A stretch of DNA of 64,000 bases from Blastocatellia bacterium AA13 (GTDB lineage: Bacteria; Acidobacteriota; Blastocatellia; UBA7656), in assembly GCA_003222245.1 (NCBI GenBank), contig QHVH01000007.1:310001-374000 (forward strand), read 5' to 3'. A program made the position numbers and the translations under genes. The notes beneath the pieces are model-generated. The model ran no database searches. It saw nothing but the letters and a program-made list of their open reading frames with translations, and was not told the origin of the DNA. Shown here one piece after another: positions 18,121 through 27,874 of this stretch (positions are counted from its first letter, which is position 1; every line of letters starts with the position of its first letter).

Positions 18121-20139
18121 ATGAACAATCAAAAAACTATCTTGAGGCGGCATGCGCTTTGTCTGGTGATGATGCTGGTTACTGGGCTGCTGACGCCGAC
18201 GTTCGATGTGAATGCGACTGTGCAAAAGGAGCAAACCGCGATGTCGGAGTTCGAAGGAAAAATGACCGCGCCCGATTTTCCGCAGGGAGCGGAATGGCTC
18301 AATACCGATCGGCCCCTTAGCCTACGCGATCTGCGCGGAAAAGTCGTGGTCCTCGATTTCTGGACCTATTGCTGCATCAACTGCATGCACGTCATTCCGG
18401 ATCTAAAGAAACTCGAAAAGAAATATGCCAACGAGCTCGTGGTCATAGGAGTGCACTCGGCGAAGTTCACGACTGAGAAAGGAACCGACAATATAAGACA
18501 GGCGATCCTCCGCTACGAGATCGAGCATCCGGTAATAAACGACCGCGACATGCGAGTGTGGCAGGAATATGCCGTTCACTCGTGGCCGACATTGTTTGTG
18601 ATAGATCCCGTCGGAAAGATAGTCGGCGGGACTTCGGGAGAGGGAATTTACGAGGCTTTCGACAACATAATATCCAAGGTCATAGAGACGTTTGACGCAA
18701 AGAAGCTCATCGATCGCAATCCGCTCAAGTTGAGGCTCGAGCGCCACAAAACGCCGGCGTCTATATTATCGTTTCCCGGCAAGGTACTCGCCGACGCAGG
18801 ATCGAATCAGCTATTTATCGCCGACTCCAATCACAATCGCATCGTAGTGCTTTCCTTGAACGACTCATCGGTCAAGGAGGTTGTCGGAACCGGCGAAATA
18901 GGAATCAAGGACGGCGCATTCGACGCCGCTTCTTTCAATCATCCGCAGGGAATGGCTTTCGACGGCAAAAGGCTATATGCGGCCGACACCGAAAACCATG
19001 CGATCCGAATGGTGGACTTTCAGAAGCGCACGGTGACGACTCTCGCAGGGAACGGCGAACAGTCGCACATGTTCGGCGCAACGGGCGGCCCGGGAAACGC
19101 TACGAAGCTGAATTCGCCGTGGGATCTTGTCCTGCACGGAGGCGCCCTCTTTATCGCGATGGCGGGGCCGCATCAGCTCTGGAAGCTCGATCTAAAGACA
19201 AACGAAGTGCATCCATACGCCGGCAACGGGCGCGAACGAAGGGTGGACGGTCCGCTCGCTGAGGCGTCGCTCGCTCAGCCTTCGGGTATAACTACGGATG
19301 GAAAGAAGCTCTATTTTGCCGATAGCGAAGTGAGCTCGATACGTTCGGCGGATCTCGATCCTAAAGGAGAGGTCGAGACGATAGTAGGCGGGGATCTGTT
19401 CGAATTCGGAGACCGCGATGGCAAGGGCCTGGATGCCCGGTTACAGCATCCTCTGGGAGTGGCCTATCAGGACGGAGTTGTCTATGTCGCGGATACTTAT
19501 AACAACCGGATCAAACGCGTAACGCCTTCCGATCGGACCCTGAAGAGCTTTGTGGGAACCGGCGATCCCGGTTTGCAGGATGGAGATAAGGCGAAGTTTG
19601 ACGAACCGGGCGGGGTCAGCATAGCCAAAGGCCATTTGTACGTAGCCGACACCAACAACCACGTTATCAGGGTTGTTGATGTCAAGACCGGCAAAGTTTC
19701 GACGTTGAATATTCTCGGGATGGAAAAGCTGACGGCGCGTGAGAAGGCCATGCCGCGCGGCGAGAAGATCGAGCTGCCCCAACAGGTTGTCGGAGCGGGT
19801 GAAGCGACGCTGACGCTGCAACTGGGCTTGCCGGACGGCTACAAGTTGAATCCGCTTGCGCCTTCAGCCGTCCGGTTGAGTTCGTCGGCAAAGGAATCGC
19901 TCTCGTTGTCTGATGGCGCCGAACAGTCGATCAAGCAGCCTCACTTTCCAGTCGAAGTTGCGGTCAAGGTCAATCCCGGGCAGACCAGCGTGCGGGCCGA
20001 ATTCGTCCTTTATTATTGCGAGTCTGAAAAAGAGAGCCTCTGCTATTTCAAAGACGTGACGGTAACGCTGCCGATTAAAGTCGAACCTGGGAACAATAAT
20101 CGAAAGCTCGCTCTGGCGTATGTTTTCAAGATGCCATAA
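18121..20139 (+). CDS. NHLRC2-like thioredoxin-fold/NHL propeller protein
   Basis: 672 aa. A signal peptide (about 1-35) precedes a TlpA-like thioredoxin domain (about 50-195) whose redox motif is YCCINCM rather than WCxxC. It is followed by a six-bladed NHL propeller (about 215-535) with repeated ADTNNHxIR motifs, and a C-terminal beta domain (about 550-670). This order, and the CCINC motif, match NHLRC2-type proteins. Probable periplasmic thiol-disulfide protein; the physiological partner is unknown. It has its own promoter-like sequence and a strong ribosome site. Confidence 0.85.
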   Translation: MNNQKTILRRHALCLVMMLVTGLLTPTFDVNATVQKEQTAMSEFEGKMTAPDFPQGAEWLNTDRPLSLRDLRGKVVVLDFWTYCCINCMHVIPDLKKLEKKYANELVVIGVHSAKFTTEKGTDNIRQAILRYEIEHPVINDRDMRVWQEYAVHSWPTLFVIDPVGKIVGGTSGEGIYEAFDNIISKVIETFDAKKLIDRNPLKLRLERHKTPASILSFPGKVLADAGSNQLFIADSNHNRIVVLSLNDSSVKEVVGTGEIGIKDGAFDAASFNHPQGMAFDGKRLYAADTENHAIRMVDFQKRTVTTLAGNGEQSHMFGATGGPGNATKLNSPWDLVLHGGALFIAMAGPHQLWKLDLKTNEVHPYAGNGRERRVDGPLAEASLAQPSGITTDGKKLYFADSEVSSIRSADLDPKGEVETIVGGDLFEFGDRDGKGLDARLQHPLGVAYQDGVVYVADTYNNRIKRVTPSDRTLKSFVGTGDPGLQDGDKAKFDEPGGVSIAKGHLYVADTNNHVIRVVDVKTGKVSTLNILGMEKLTAREKAMPRGEKIELPQQVVGAGEATLTLQLGLPDGYKLNPLAPSAVRLSSSAKESLSLSDGAEQSIKQPHFPVEVAVKVNPGQTSVRAEFVLYYCESEKESLCYFKDVTVTLPIKVEPGNNNRKLALAYVFKMP

Positions 20140-20151
20140 GGTTTCCAAGCT

Positions 20152-20256
20152 ATGAAGACTGCAAAGCGCAAGAAACTAGAGCGGGCAGGATGGGCGGTCG
20201 GTTCCGCCGAAGAGTTCCTTGAACTCAGCGAGGACGAACAAGCAATGATTCAATAG
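20152..20256 (+). pseudogene. 34-codon fragment of an HTH antitoxin-like protein
   Basis: 34 codons, too short for most gene callers: begins MKTAKRKKLERAGWAVGSAE and ends ELSEDEQAMIQ-stop. The opening matches the N-terminus of short XRE-type helix-turn-helix proteins often paired with HigB-like toxins; the HTH itself would follow and is missing. Neither a toxin nor the rest of the HTH is visible downstream, so this is most likely a remnant. Confidence 0.5.
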
Positions 20257-20334
20257 CCTGTGATGAGTTCACCGGACAGAGGCGATAGTCGTGTTATATT
20301 ATCGCCGCAACTGGAACCCGAAGGAGCTCCTCAG

Positions 20335-21549
20335 ATGAACTCAGGCAAAAAGGCCGCAACTATGGCCCTGCTATTTTTAGCATTTCTCATCCTGCCGGCG
20401 CGCAGTGCAAACGCCCAGACGAACCCTCAGGCGAACCCTCAGCCTTCGACACCCGTAGCGCCAAAAGTAGTCGGGCTCGAAGGAAATCTGGAAGCGGACG
20501 ACATCATCCGAGTCGAGGTCGAGCGCCTCGACGACTGGTCAAAGACCAACGATCCGAAGAAACTTATTCCATATCTCAACGGGCTTGCGTTGCGCGGAAA
20601 CTATCCCGCGGAAATTCACGCGAGCAAGAATCACATCCATTTTCATTTGCAAATTACCCGAGACAACAAGGACACCTGGGTCGATTTGCTGGGAGCCCCG
20701 GTTGGTATACGCAAGCCGGTTACCTTTAGCGTCGGACCGGAAAATCAATCGCCGTTTGAGAGCATCTACGATGAGGCCAACCGAGTACGCCTGACCGTAA
20801 TCTCTCCGTGGTACGGCGTCATCTCGCTGGTGGTCGTGCTGGTGACCCTGGTTCTTTTCCTATGGCTGGCGAGGCGGACTAACATCATTCGCGAGCCGGG
20901 TCCCAATCCGGTCTTCGGCAAGCTCAGACCTTACAATCTGGGGCGGACGCAGATGGCGTTCTGGTTCTTCCTGATCTACGCGTCATATGTGGTGATCTGG
21001 CTGATCACCAACGCACTGGACACGATTACCGCATCGCTGCTCGGATTGATGGGTATCAGCGCGGGCACCGCGTTGAGCGAGGCCCTGATTGATTCCGGTA
21101 AAGATAGCGCGACGGAAAACAATCTTCAGGAGATGACCGCGGAGAAGCAAGCGATCGAGCAGACGATTCCCGAGATTCAATCGCAAATCGCGACCGTCCA
21201 GTCGAAAGAACAAATGATGCCGCGGGATTTGAGCATCATGGAGAGCGTAAGCAAGGATCTCCAGGATCGGCGCGCCAGACTGGCGCAAGTGAACCTCCAG
21301 ATTCAGACGCTGGCCCCGTCAGTATCGGCCCGTGCTTCAGCGGGATTTCTCAAAGACATACTCAGCGACGCAAACGGCTACAGTTTTCATCGATTCCAGA
21401 TCTTCGCCTGGACGATCGTGCTGGGTATCATTTTCATTTCATCCGTGTATAACAGTTTGACTATGCCTGAATTCAGCTCGACGCTGTTGGGGCTTATGGG
21501 GATCAGCTCTGGAACCTATATAGGCTTCAAGTTCCCCGAGCGGAGATAG
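20335..21549 (+). CDS. Membrane protein with internal LLGLMGIS repeat and coiled coil
   Basis: 404 aa. The ATG at 20335 follows AAGGAG by 8 nt and opens a signal peptide, so it is preferred to the upstream ATG at 20260. Predicted layout: signal (1-28), soluble region (about 30-160), TM (about 165-183), TM (about 210-232), first LLGLMGISAGTA segment, coiled coil of about 80 residues, TM (about 355-377), second LLGLMGISSGTY segment at the C-terminus. The duplicated TM plus LLGLMGIS unit suggests an inverted or pore-like pair. Family function is unknown to me. Confidence 0.65.
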   Translation: MNSGKKAATMALLFLAFLILPARSANAQTNPQANPQPSTPVAPKVVGLEGNLEADDIIRVEVERLDDWSKTNDPKKLIPYLNGLALRGNYPAEIHASKNHIHFHLQITRDNKDTWVDLLGAPVGIRKPVTFSVGPENQSPFESIYDEANRVRLTVISPWYGVISLVVVLVTLVLFLWLARRTNIIREPGPNPVFGKLRPYNLGRTQMAFWFFLIYASYVVIWLITNALDTITASLLGLMGISAGTALSEALIDSGKDSATENNLQEMTAEKQAIEQTIPEIQSQIATVQSKEQMMPRDLSIMESVSKDLQDRRARLAQVNLQIQTLAPSVSARASAGFLKDILSDANGYSFHRFQIFAWTIVLGIIFISSVYNSLTMPEFSSTLLGLMGISSGTYIGFKFPERR

Positions 21550-21952
21550 TGTAGAACTCACGTCAAAACAAATCGCCCAAATAATCTCCAAGATAATCCC
21601 CTTGACTGCGATTTCCGCCTTGTATTAGATTGCGCTGGTCACTTCGGGTGCGTAGCGCGGTTAGGCCACGAAACGAACTCGGGTAATCAGGGATTTATCC
21701 ATTCATTAGCAATTTTATCAGCCTCGATTCCACGGCAGCCTGAGGCCTTGCCGTACGACCGTAAAGACAAAACTCCGCCTACGTTCGGCGGTTCGATTCG
21801 ACCGATTCGATTATCCGTTCGCCTGCTCGCAAATTATCGGCTAAATTGGATCGGAACCCTTTGCGGCCGGTTCATCCGGAGAGCAGCTCACCCTCGCAAG
21901 AAAGGTCCTCACTTCACACCATTCAAGTTCACACGAAATAAAAGGAGACATT
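21550..21952. other. Intergenic region with probable promoter
   Basis: 403 bp without a gene. TTGACT (21602-21607) and TTAGAT (21625-21630) with 17-nt spacing could be the promoter of the subtilase gene, giving a long leader of about 310 nt. AAAAGGAG sits 5 nt before its start. Confidence 0.35.
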
Positions 21953-24900
21953 ATGAACAAGCCCGGAATGAAATCTTCCGCTGGGTCTGGTTCAGCTTCG
22001 CGCAGCGATTTTAGGCGATTCAACTCATCTCACAAGTCTCGCTGGCTTGCTCTCACGATGGGGCTGGTAGTCATCATGACGGGGATCGCCTTTTCGAGCG
22101 GCGGCCAGATTCAAACGCAATCCAGGAAGCAGGGGATCGCCGACACCGCGATGCGCCAAATTGAAGCGCTCATGGCCGAGAAGGAATCGCGAACGCCGGC
22201 CCAGCAGAGGATCGATTCCCAACTGCTCTATGCCATCAAGATGGACCGTCAGGAACCGATCGCTCCCGGTGTAGAAACGCTCGAGGTCGATGTCGGTATT
22301 TATTCGAACAGGCAGCCGAAGGCCAGGCGCCTTGACAGCGTTGAAGTGGGGATCGATCCGCTCAAATTCGACGAGGCCCCGCATAACGACGAATCAATGG
22401 TGGAGGTCGACATCACGGCATATCTCGGCGGTAGGGTGCTGGATGAGATAAGGGCGGCCGGAGGAACGATCATCAATTCCCTGCCCGCTTACAATACCGT
22501 GCGGGCGTTGCTTCCGGTTCAGAGCCTCGAAGGCATAGCCGCGGACCGCGACGTGAAGTTCATACAGCCGAAGCAGGAGTTCACCACCTCCAGGGCCGAG
22601 CAGGGAATCCGGCTTGCCGCGCCTTACACAAAGAACAGGGATCTCGCGCCCGGATTCGCATGGCGCGCCGAACGGGTTCGCGAAAACCTCGGCAGGCTTC
22701 TTCAAACTCTCGAGAATGCCACCGGGCAAGGCTCCAAGACGTCCGAAGGCGACGCGACCCATAGAACGGCGACCGCCCGAGCCACCTTTGGGATCAACGG
22801 CTCCGGAGTGAAGATAGGCGTTCTCTCCAATGGCGTCACAAATCTCGCGGCCAGTCAGGCGCTCGGTGATCTTGGTCCAGTCACCGTGCTGACGGGTCAA
22901 ACGGGAACCGGAGACGAAGGCACGGCGATGCTCGAGATCATTCACGATCTCGCTCCCGGCGCTCAGCTCTTTTTCGCGACTGCCAACCCCACCATCACGC
23001 AGTTCGCCCAGAACATCCGCGATCTTCGGGCTATGGGCTGCGACGTTATTTGCGACGACGTGTTTTATTTTGTTGAAACGCCGTTTCAGGACGGACAGCT
23101 TACTCCATCGAACACGAACGGCGGCGCGGTCATTCAAGCCGTAAACGATGTCACTGCCCTGGGCGCGATGTATTTCTCATCGGCTGGGAACGAAGGAAAC
23201 ATCCTTGATGGGACAGCCGGCGTTTGGGAAGGGGACTTTGTCGACGGCGGCGCGGCGACAGCTCCGCTGCCCGCGGGAAACGTACATAGTTTCGGAACGC
23301 AGAACTTCAACACGATCTTAGCCAACGGCAGCCTCGTGAATCTGTACTGGTCCGATCCGCTCGGAGGCTCGTCGAACGATTATGATTTGTTCAGGCTGAA
23401 CGCCGCGGGCACCGCGATTTCAACAAGCTCAACCAATATTCAAAACGGCACACAAGACCCGTATGAACAGATAAGCACAAGCACGGTCAACAATCGCGTG
23501 GTGATCCTCAAGAAGGTCGGAGCGCAGCCGCGCTTTCTTCACCTCAATTCACAACGCGGCCGATTTTCAATTAGCACCACCGGCCAGACTCACGGACACT
23601 CGTCCGCCGCCGCCGCTTTCAGTTGCGCGGCAACCCCGGCCAATCTGGCTTTCGGAGCGCCGCCGAATCCCATCGGGCCGTTTCCGAATCCATTCAACTC
23701 CGGAAACAGGGTCGAATTGTTCAGCTCGGACGGCCCTCGGCGAATCTTCTTCAACCCCGATGGATCGGCTATAACGCCTAACAACTTCTCGTCCACCGGC
23801 GGCGTGCAGCGTCAGAAGCCCGACATCACGGCGGCGGACGGCGTGTCGGATACAGGGGTCGGCGGATTCCCAACTACGTTCTATGGAACCTCGGCCGCGG
23901 CGCCGCACGCAGGTGCGATCGCCGGTCTGATCAAGTCGGCCGGGCCGTTCTCCAACGCGCAAATCAAGACCGCGCTCCTGAGCACGGCTATAGACATTCA
24001 AGGCGCCGGAACCGACATAAATTCGGGAGTCGGCATCGTGATGGCCTTTGAAGCCTTGAACTTTCTCGGAGTGGCCGGCCAGGCCAATATCGAGCAAGGC
24101 GCCGTAGCCGCCGTCGAGAATCCCGGAAATGGAAACGGGACTCTCGATCCGGGCGAGGGCGGCAAGCTCACCGTGCAACTGACCAATTCAGGTGTGCTCA
24201 ACGCTACCGGTGTAAGCGCGACCTTGACGACCGCCACTCCGGGAGTGACGATCACGCAGCCCGCTGTCTCCGCATATCCCGATCTTCACAGTCTTGGAGG
24301 ATCGGCTTCCAACACGACGCCGTTTACCTTCACTCTGGCGAGCAACTTTCCATGCGCCGGCAATATAGATTTCACGCTGACGGTCAGCTATGTCGGCGGG
24401 CCGAGTCCAAAGACGTTCGCGTTTACGGTAAACACGGCGCCGCCGCCGACTGTGATAACGACGGTGCTTGATGCGACCACGCCGCCAACGGGTACAGGTT
24501 TCACATCGACGACGGGCACGCAGACAGGACGAATCTTCCGGGCGAATCCGGCGGGCTCGTGTGGAGTGACTAAGGTATTTCCAGGAACCGGCGATGTATT
24601 GAGCCACTCGTTCGATGCGTATACCTTCACGACATGCGCAAGCAGCGCTCCATATTGCGTCACGGTAACGCTGACGAATGGATGCACGGGCAACAAACAA
24701 CTGTTTGACGCCGTGTATCTGACCAGTTTCGATCCCGCGAACATAGGTACGAATTATGTTACCGATGGGGCGGCAAGCAATACCGCCGGCGGGCCGATTA
24801 CATTCAACGCGACGATTCCCGGCGGATCGAAATTCGTCGTCGTCGTCGCCGACGTGAACACAGGCGTCAACAGCGCGGTCGGATGCTCTTACACCTTGAG

Positions 24901-25945
24901 CGTTTCGGGCGCGTGCCTTTCGTGCCAAACGCCGAATCAGCCTCCGTCGGCGCAGTGCCACGCGGTGACGGTATCGGCGGGCCCTTCCTGCACGGCGACC
25001 GCTTCCATCAACAATGGATCATCTGATCCCGAAGGCGGAATGCTTACACTCATTCAGTCGCCGGCCGGCCCGTATCCGCTCGGTACGACATCCGTGCTGT
25101 TGACTGTAATCGATGACAAGGGAGCGACCAGCCAGTGCAGCGCAAGCGTTACGGTGGTCGATACAACACCGCCGTCGATTACGTGTCCGGGCAATATAAC
25201 CAAGCCCGCGGATTCGGGAGCGTGTCAGACCGCGGTGACTTTTGCGAATCCGACCGTGAGCGATACGTGCAGTACGGTTGGAACGCCGACTTGCAATCCG
25301 GCCTCAGGCTCGGTTTTCCAGAAAGGGACCACTACGGTCAATTGCAGCGTCAGCGACTCCGCTGGGAATAACAACAGTTGCTCCTTTACGGTCACCGTTA
25401 CGGACACGCAGGCGCCTACGATCGTCTGTCCGCCGGATATCAAGAAGCTGACAGCCAATCCGGGCGATGTAAGCGTGGTAGTGACGTTCCCGACGCCGGC
25501 CTTCGCCGACACCTGTACCGGCGCGACAGTAGTGTGTACGCCGCCTTCAGGCTCGGCCTTCCCGATCGGACAAACAATCGTGCATTGCACCGTGACCGAC
25601 ACATCGGGGAATACCGCTTCGTGTTCGTTCAAGGTGAGAGTGTACGATTATGTTGTGTACGACACGGCGCGCGGGCTGCTCTTGCGAATCTGTTCCGCCG
25701 ACGGTTCGTACGAATTCTTCGATTGCAGAAAGGGCGACACACTCACCGGGATAGGCGTGATGAGCTTTGCCGGATGCAAGGCGACGTTGACCGATACCGG
25801 AGGCAAGCCGTCCGATCGCTCCGTCACCGTTACCGTCAATAAGTGCACTAAGGCGGGCACGGCCAGCATTGTCTTTAGCGCGGGTTCATATCAATTATCA
25901 GACAGTAACATGTCGGATAGTCCATTCAGTTGTACCGGCCCATAA
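21953..25945 (+). CDS. Giant secreted subtilase-like protein with HYR domains
   Basis: 1330 aa. Export segment at about 32-52, propeptide-like region to about 275, then a subtilase fold: GVKIGVLSNGV (about 290), GDEGTAMLEIIHD (about 320), FSSAGNEG (oxyanion region) and Ser in GTSAAAPHAG (about 648). A CARDB-like segment follows (GKLTVQLTNSG), then several beta domains and two clear HYR domains (TPPSITCPGNI and QAPTIVCPPDI), then a unique Cys-containing tail. The usual catalytic Asp in the first motif reads Asn, and the HGT histidine motif is replaced by DEGTAM, so activity is uncertain. Likely a large extracellular or surface protein. Confidence 0.8.
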   Translation: MNKPGMKSSAGSGSASRSDFRRFNSSHKSRWLALTMGLVVIMTGIAFSSGGQIQTQSRKQGIADTAMRQIEALMAEKESRTPAQQRIDSQLLYAIKMDRQEPIAPGVETLEVDVGIYSNRQPKARRLDSVEVGIDPLKFDEAPHNDESMVEVDITAYLGGRVLDEIRAAGGTIINSLPAYNTVRALLPVQSLEGIAADRDVKFIQPKQEFTTSRAEQGIRLAAPYTKNRDLAPGFAWRAERVRENLGRLLQTLENATGQGSKTSEGDATHRTATARATFGINGSGVKIGVLSNGVTNLAASQALGDLGPVTVLTGQTGTGDEGTAMLEIIHDLAPGAQLFFATANPTITQFAQNIRDLRAMGCDVICDDVFYFVETPFQDGQLTPSNTNGGAVIQAVNDVTALGAMYFSSAGNEGNILDGTAGVWEGDFVDGGAATAPLPAGNVHSFGTQNFNTILANGSLVNLYWSDPLGGSSNDYDLFRLNAAGTAISTSSTNIQNGTQDPYEQISTSTVNNRVVILKKVGAQPRFLHLNSQRGRFSISTTGQTHGHSSAAAAFSCAATPANLAFGAPPNPIGPFPNPFNSGNRVELFSSDGPRRIFFNPDGSAITPNNFSSTGGVQRQKPDITAADGVSDTGVGGFPTTFYGTSAAAPHAGAIAGLIKSAGPFSNAQIKTALLSTAIDIQGAGTDINSGVGIVMAFEALNFLGVAGQANIEQGAVAAVENPGNGNGTLDPGEGGKLTVQLTNSGVLNATGVSATLTTATPGVTITQPAVSAYPDLHSLGGSASNTTPFTFTLASNFPCAGNIDFTLTVSYVGGPSPKTFAFTVNTAPPPTVITTVLDATTPPTGTGFTSTTGTQTGRIFRANPAGSCGVTKVFPGTGDVLSHSFDAYTFTTCASSAPYCVTVTLTNGCTGNKQLFDAVYLTSFDPANIGTNYVTDGAASNTAGGPITFNATIPGGSKFVVVVADVNTGVNSAVGCSYTLSVSGACLSCQTPNQPPSAQCHAVTVSAGPSCTATASINNGSSDPEGGMLTLIQSPAGPYPLGTTSVLLTVIDDKGATSQCSASVTVVDTTPPSITCPGNITKPADSGACQTAVTFANPTVSDTCSTVGTPTCNPASGSVFQKGTTTVNCSVSDSAGNNNSCSFTVTVTDTQAPTIVCPPDIKKLTANPGDVSVVVTFPTPAFADTCTGATVVCTPPSGSAFPIGQTIVHCTVTDTSGNTASCSFKVRVYDYVVYDTARGLLLRICSADGSYEFFDCRKGDTLTGIGVMSFAGCKATLTDTGGKPSDRSVTVTVNKCTKAGTASIVFSAGSYQLSDSNMSDSPFSCTGP

Positions 25946-25976
25946 CGGGTTGGTTTTCTGAACCTGTTCGGAAGGA

Positions 25977-26078
25977 AACCGAGGACTTGCGAGCGATTTG
26001 TTGCGCTTCATATTTCGAATGCCGATTTGGATTGCGGATTCGAAATAAGAAGCTCGCAAGGCCCGCAAGTCCTCGGTT
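25977..26078. repeat. Nested long inverted repeat between convergent genes
   Basis: Outer arms of 15 nt (25977-25991, 26064-26078) and inner arms of 10 nt (26011-26020, 26038-26047) are both perfect. The element fits in the 160-bp gap between two convergent genes. It may be a bidirectional terminator or a MITE-like miniature element. Confidence 0.6.
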
Positions 26079-26106
26079 AAAATTTTCAGCGGATATTCAA
26101 GCAGTC

Positions 26107-27870
26107 TCAGTTCCCCTCGGGTGAGGGCGGTGAAGGGCTTTCCGAAGCCACGGGAAGGTCATAACCGCCCAGCGTCGCCTTGGCGATTCGACAAAATGTG
26201 CGAGCGGCGATTTTCTCTGCCGCCCTCGTTCCCGCTGTTTGATCGAATACAACGATGATCGCCCGGCCGCCTTTGTTGTCCGGCAAGAAGCCTAAAGCCG
26301 AAGTCATGTATCTTGTCTTGGAGTAGCGTCTCGTCGCCTCATCGAGCTTGCTCGATGAGCCTATGGCGCAGGCGACAGGAACTCCGAGCAACGATGGTTC
26401 GCCTATCAATCCGCGCCATTTTTCGAATTCCTGCTCGAGAATTCTTGTGACGATTGTCGATGTCTCTGTGGTCACAATCTGACGCCGTATTGGCGTGGGC
26501 CTATCAATAACGCTTCCGCCGACGCCGACCATTCGCGTTACAAGATGAGGCTGGACGGATTCGCCTTTATTAGCGATAGCGGCTACGGCCGAAACAAGCT
26601 CGACAGCGGAGGTCGAGATGTTGTGACCTACGGCGATTGCTACGTGTGTGCGCTCGTCCCAGAGACGCAAAGGCAACAAGCGACCCGACGCCTCCGCCGG
26701 AAGCTCAATTCCCGTCCGGCGAGTAAGACCGAACCTGTCGACGTACTCGGCTACGCGATCCTTGCCCATGATCAAGCCGGACGCAATGGCCCAGCCGGTC
26801 AAGCGATCGAATAAGGAGTATTTTTTTCTGATTGTCCTGAACGAGTCCCGATCCGCGGGACTCAGCCTGGGCCGTTCAAGCCCGATCCTTAGCCCTTTAT
26901 CGGAGCCATTCGCGACGGGTCTGAGAGCGATCACTCGTTCTTCGAGTCCCGCCGCGCAAGTTACAAACGACAGCACCGAGCCGGGTTCATAGATGACCTC
27001 TACGGCCCGATCCACTCGGAAATCGAATCCGGCTCTCGGTCTAGAATTGGGATCGAAAGATGGTGCATTCGCGAGCGCGAGGACTTCACCGGAATCCGGA
27101 GCTAGCACAATCGCGGAAGCGGTCGCCGCTCTCAATTCTTTGCAAGCACTCTCCAAGAGAATCTCGAGCTTCATCTGCAATACTTCATCAATAGTAGTAG
27201 TAAGCTCGGAATCGTTGGCCGGTGATTCCTCCCAATAGTCGTCATATGCGCGGCCGGTTGCGTCCAGCTCGATAATCGATCGCGCGGGCTTACCTCGAAG
27301 ATTGCCGTCGAAGGTAGATTCCAGACCCGTGATTCCGCGTAAGTCGATATCGACGTCGCCAACCACGTGGGTTGCCAGTGAGGCGCCGGGATATACGCGA
27401 GTCAAATCGTCGGAGAACTCCAGGCCCGAGTCGCGAAGGCTTTCGACGGACTTTCGTTCCCGCGGAGTCAGCGCTCGTTTCAAAAAAATCAGGAATCGAT
27501 CATGCCTGCTGAGCTTGTTTTCGATATCGCGCACATCCTGCCCCAGGATGGACGACAGCGCTTTGGCTGTCTGCGATGGATTGGAAATTCGAGCCGGATA
27601 GGCAAGCAGAGATTTGGAATCCATCGTCTGAGCGAGTTTCCAACCCCGTCTTCCGATTATTTCTCCGCGCCTTGGTGCAACCTCAAAGACATACGACGTG
27701 TTTCTCCGCGCGCGAGTCGCGAGAAAATCGTGATCGACGACTTGAATCCTGACCAGCCGAAAGAACAGGGCGATGATCCAGAACCCAAAAATAAATATAA
27801 GAATCTTGTTTCGACGGGCGCTGTTCCGCATTACCGCCGCATGGCGCCGGCCGGAATAATAGTTGGCCAT
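26107..27870 (-). CDS. Class B penicillin-binding protein homologue lacking catalytic motifs
   Basis: 587 aa with the layout of FtsI/PBP2: short cytoplasmic tail, one TM (about 22-44), pedestal with PRRGEIIGRRG, and transpeptidase domain from about 225. The fold signature is clear (TTTIDEVLQ, APDSGEVLALANAPSFDPN, RFGLTRRTGIELPAEASG, VGHNISTSAVELVSAVAAIAN). The active site is gone: SxxK reads SVLS (Ser298-Ser301, Lys lost), SxN aligns with RLT near 356-358, and KTG reads AIG (502-504). It should neither crosslink peptidoglycan nor bind beta-lactam covalently. Its start lies 4 nt after the upstream AAA gene, so translation is probably coupled. Likely a cell-wall-sensing or scaffold pseudoenzyme. 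Confidence 0.85.
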   Translation of the reverse strand: MANYYSGRRHAAVMRNSARRNKILIFIFGFWIIALFFRLVRIQVVDHDFLATRARRNTSYVFEVAPRRGEIIGRRGWKLAQTMDSKSLLAYPARISNPSQTAKALSSILGQDVRDIENKLSRHDRFLIFLKRALTPRERKSVESLRDSGLEFSDDLTRVYPGASLATHVVGDVDIDLRGITGLESTFDGNLRGKPARSIIELDATGRAYDDYWEESPANDSELTTTIDEVLQMKLEILLESACKELRAATASAIVLAPDSGEVLALANAPSFDPNSRPRAGFDFRVDRAVEVIYEPGSVLSFVTCAAGLEERVIALRPVANGSDKGLRIGLERPRLSPADRDSFRTIRKKYSLFDRLTGWAIASGLIMGKDRVAEYVDRFGLTRRTGIELPAEASGRLLPLRLWDERTHVAIAVGHNISTSAVELVSAVAAIANKGESVQPHLVTRMVGVGGSVIDRPTPIRRQIVTTETSTIVTRILEQEFEKWRGLIGEPSLLGVPVACAIGSSSKLDEATRRYSKTRYMTSALGFLPDNKGGRAIIVVFDQTAGTRAAEKIAARTFCRIAKATLGGYDLPVASESPSPPSPEGN

Positions 27871-27874
27871 GAAG

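Noticed and set aside
24188-24961. 257-codon minus-strand ORF
   Set aside because: Shadow of the subtilase gene; Arg-rich and without any motif.
26107-27870. PBP motif loss as sequencing error
   Set aside because: Three separate motifs are changed by substitution with the frame open throughout; errors would more likely shift the frame.
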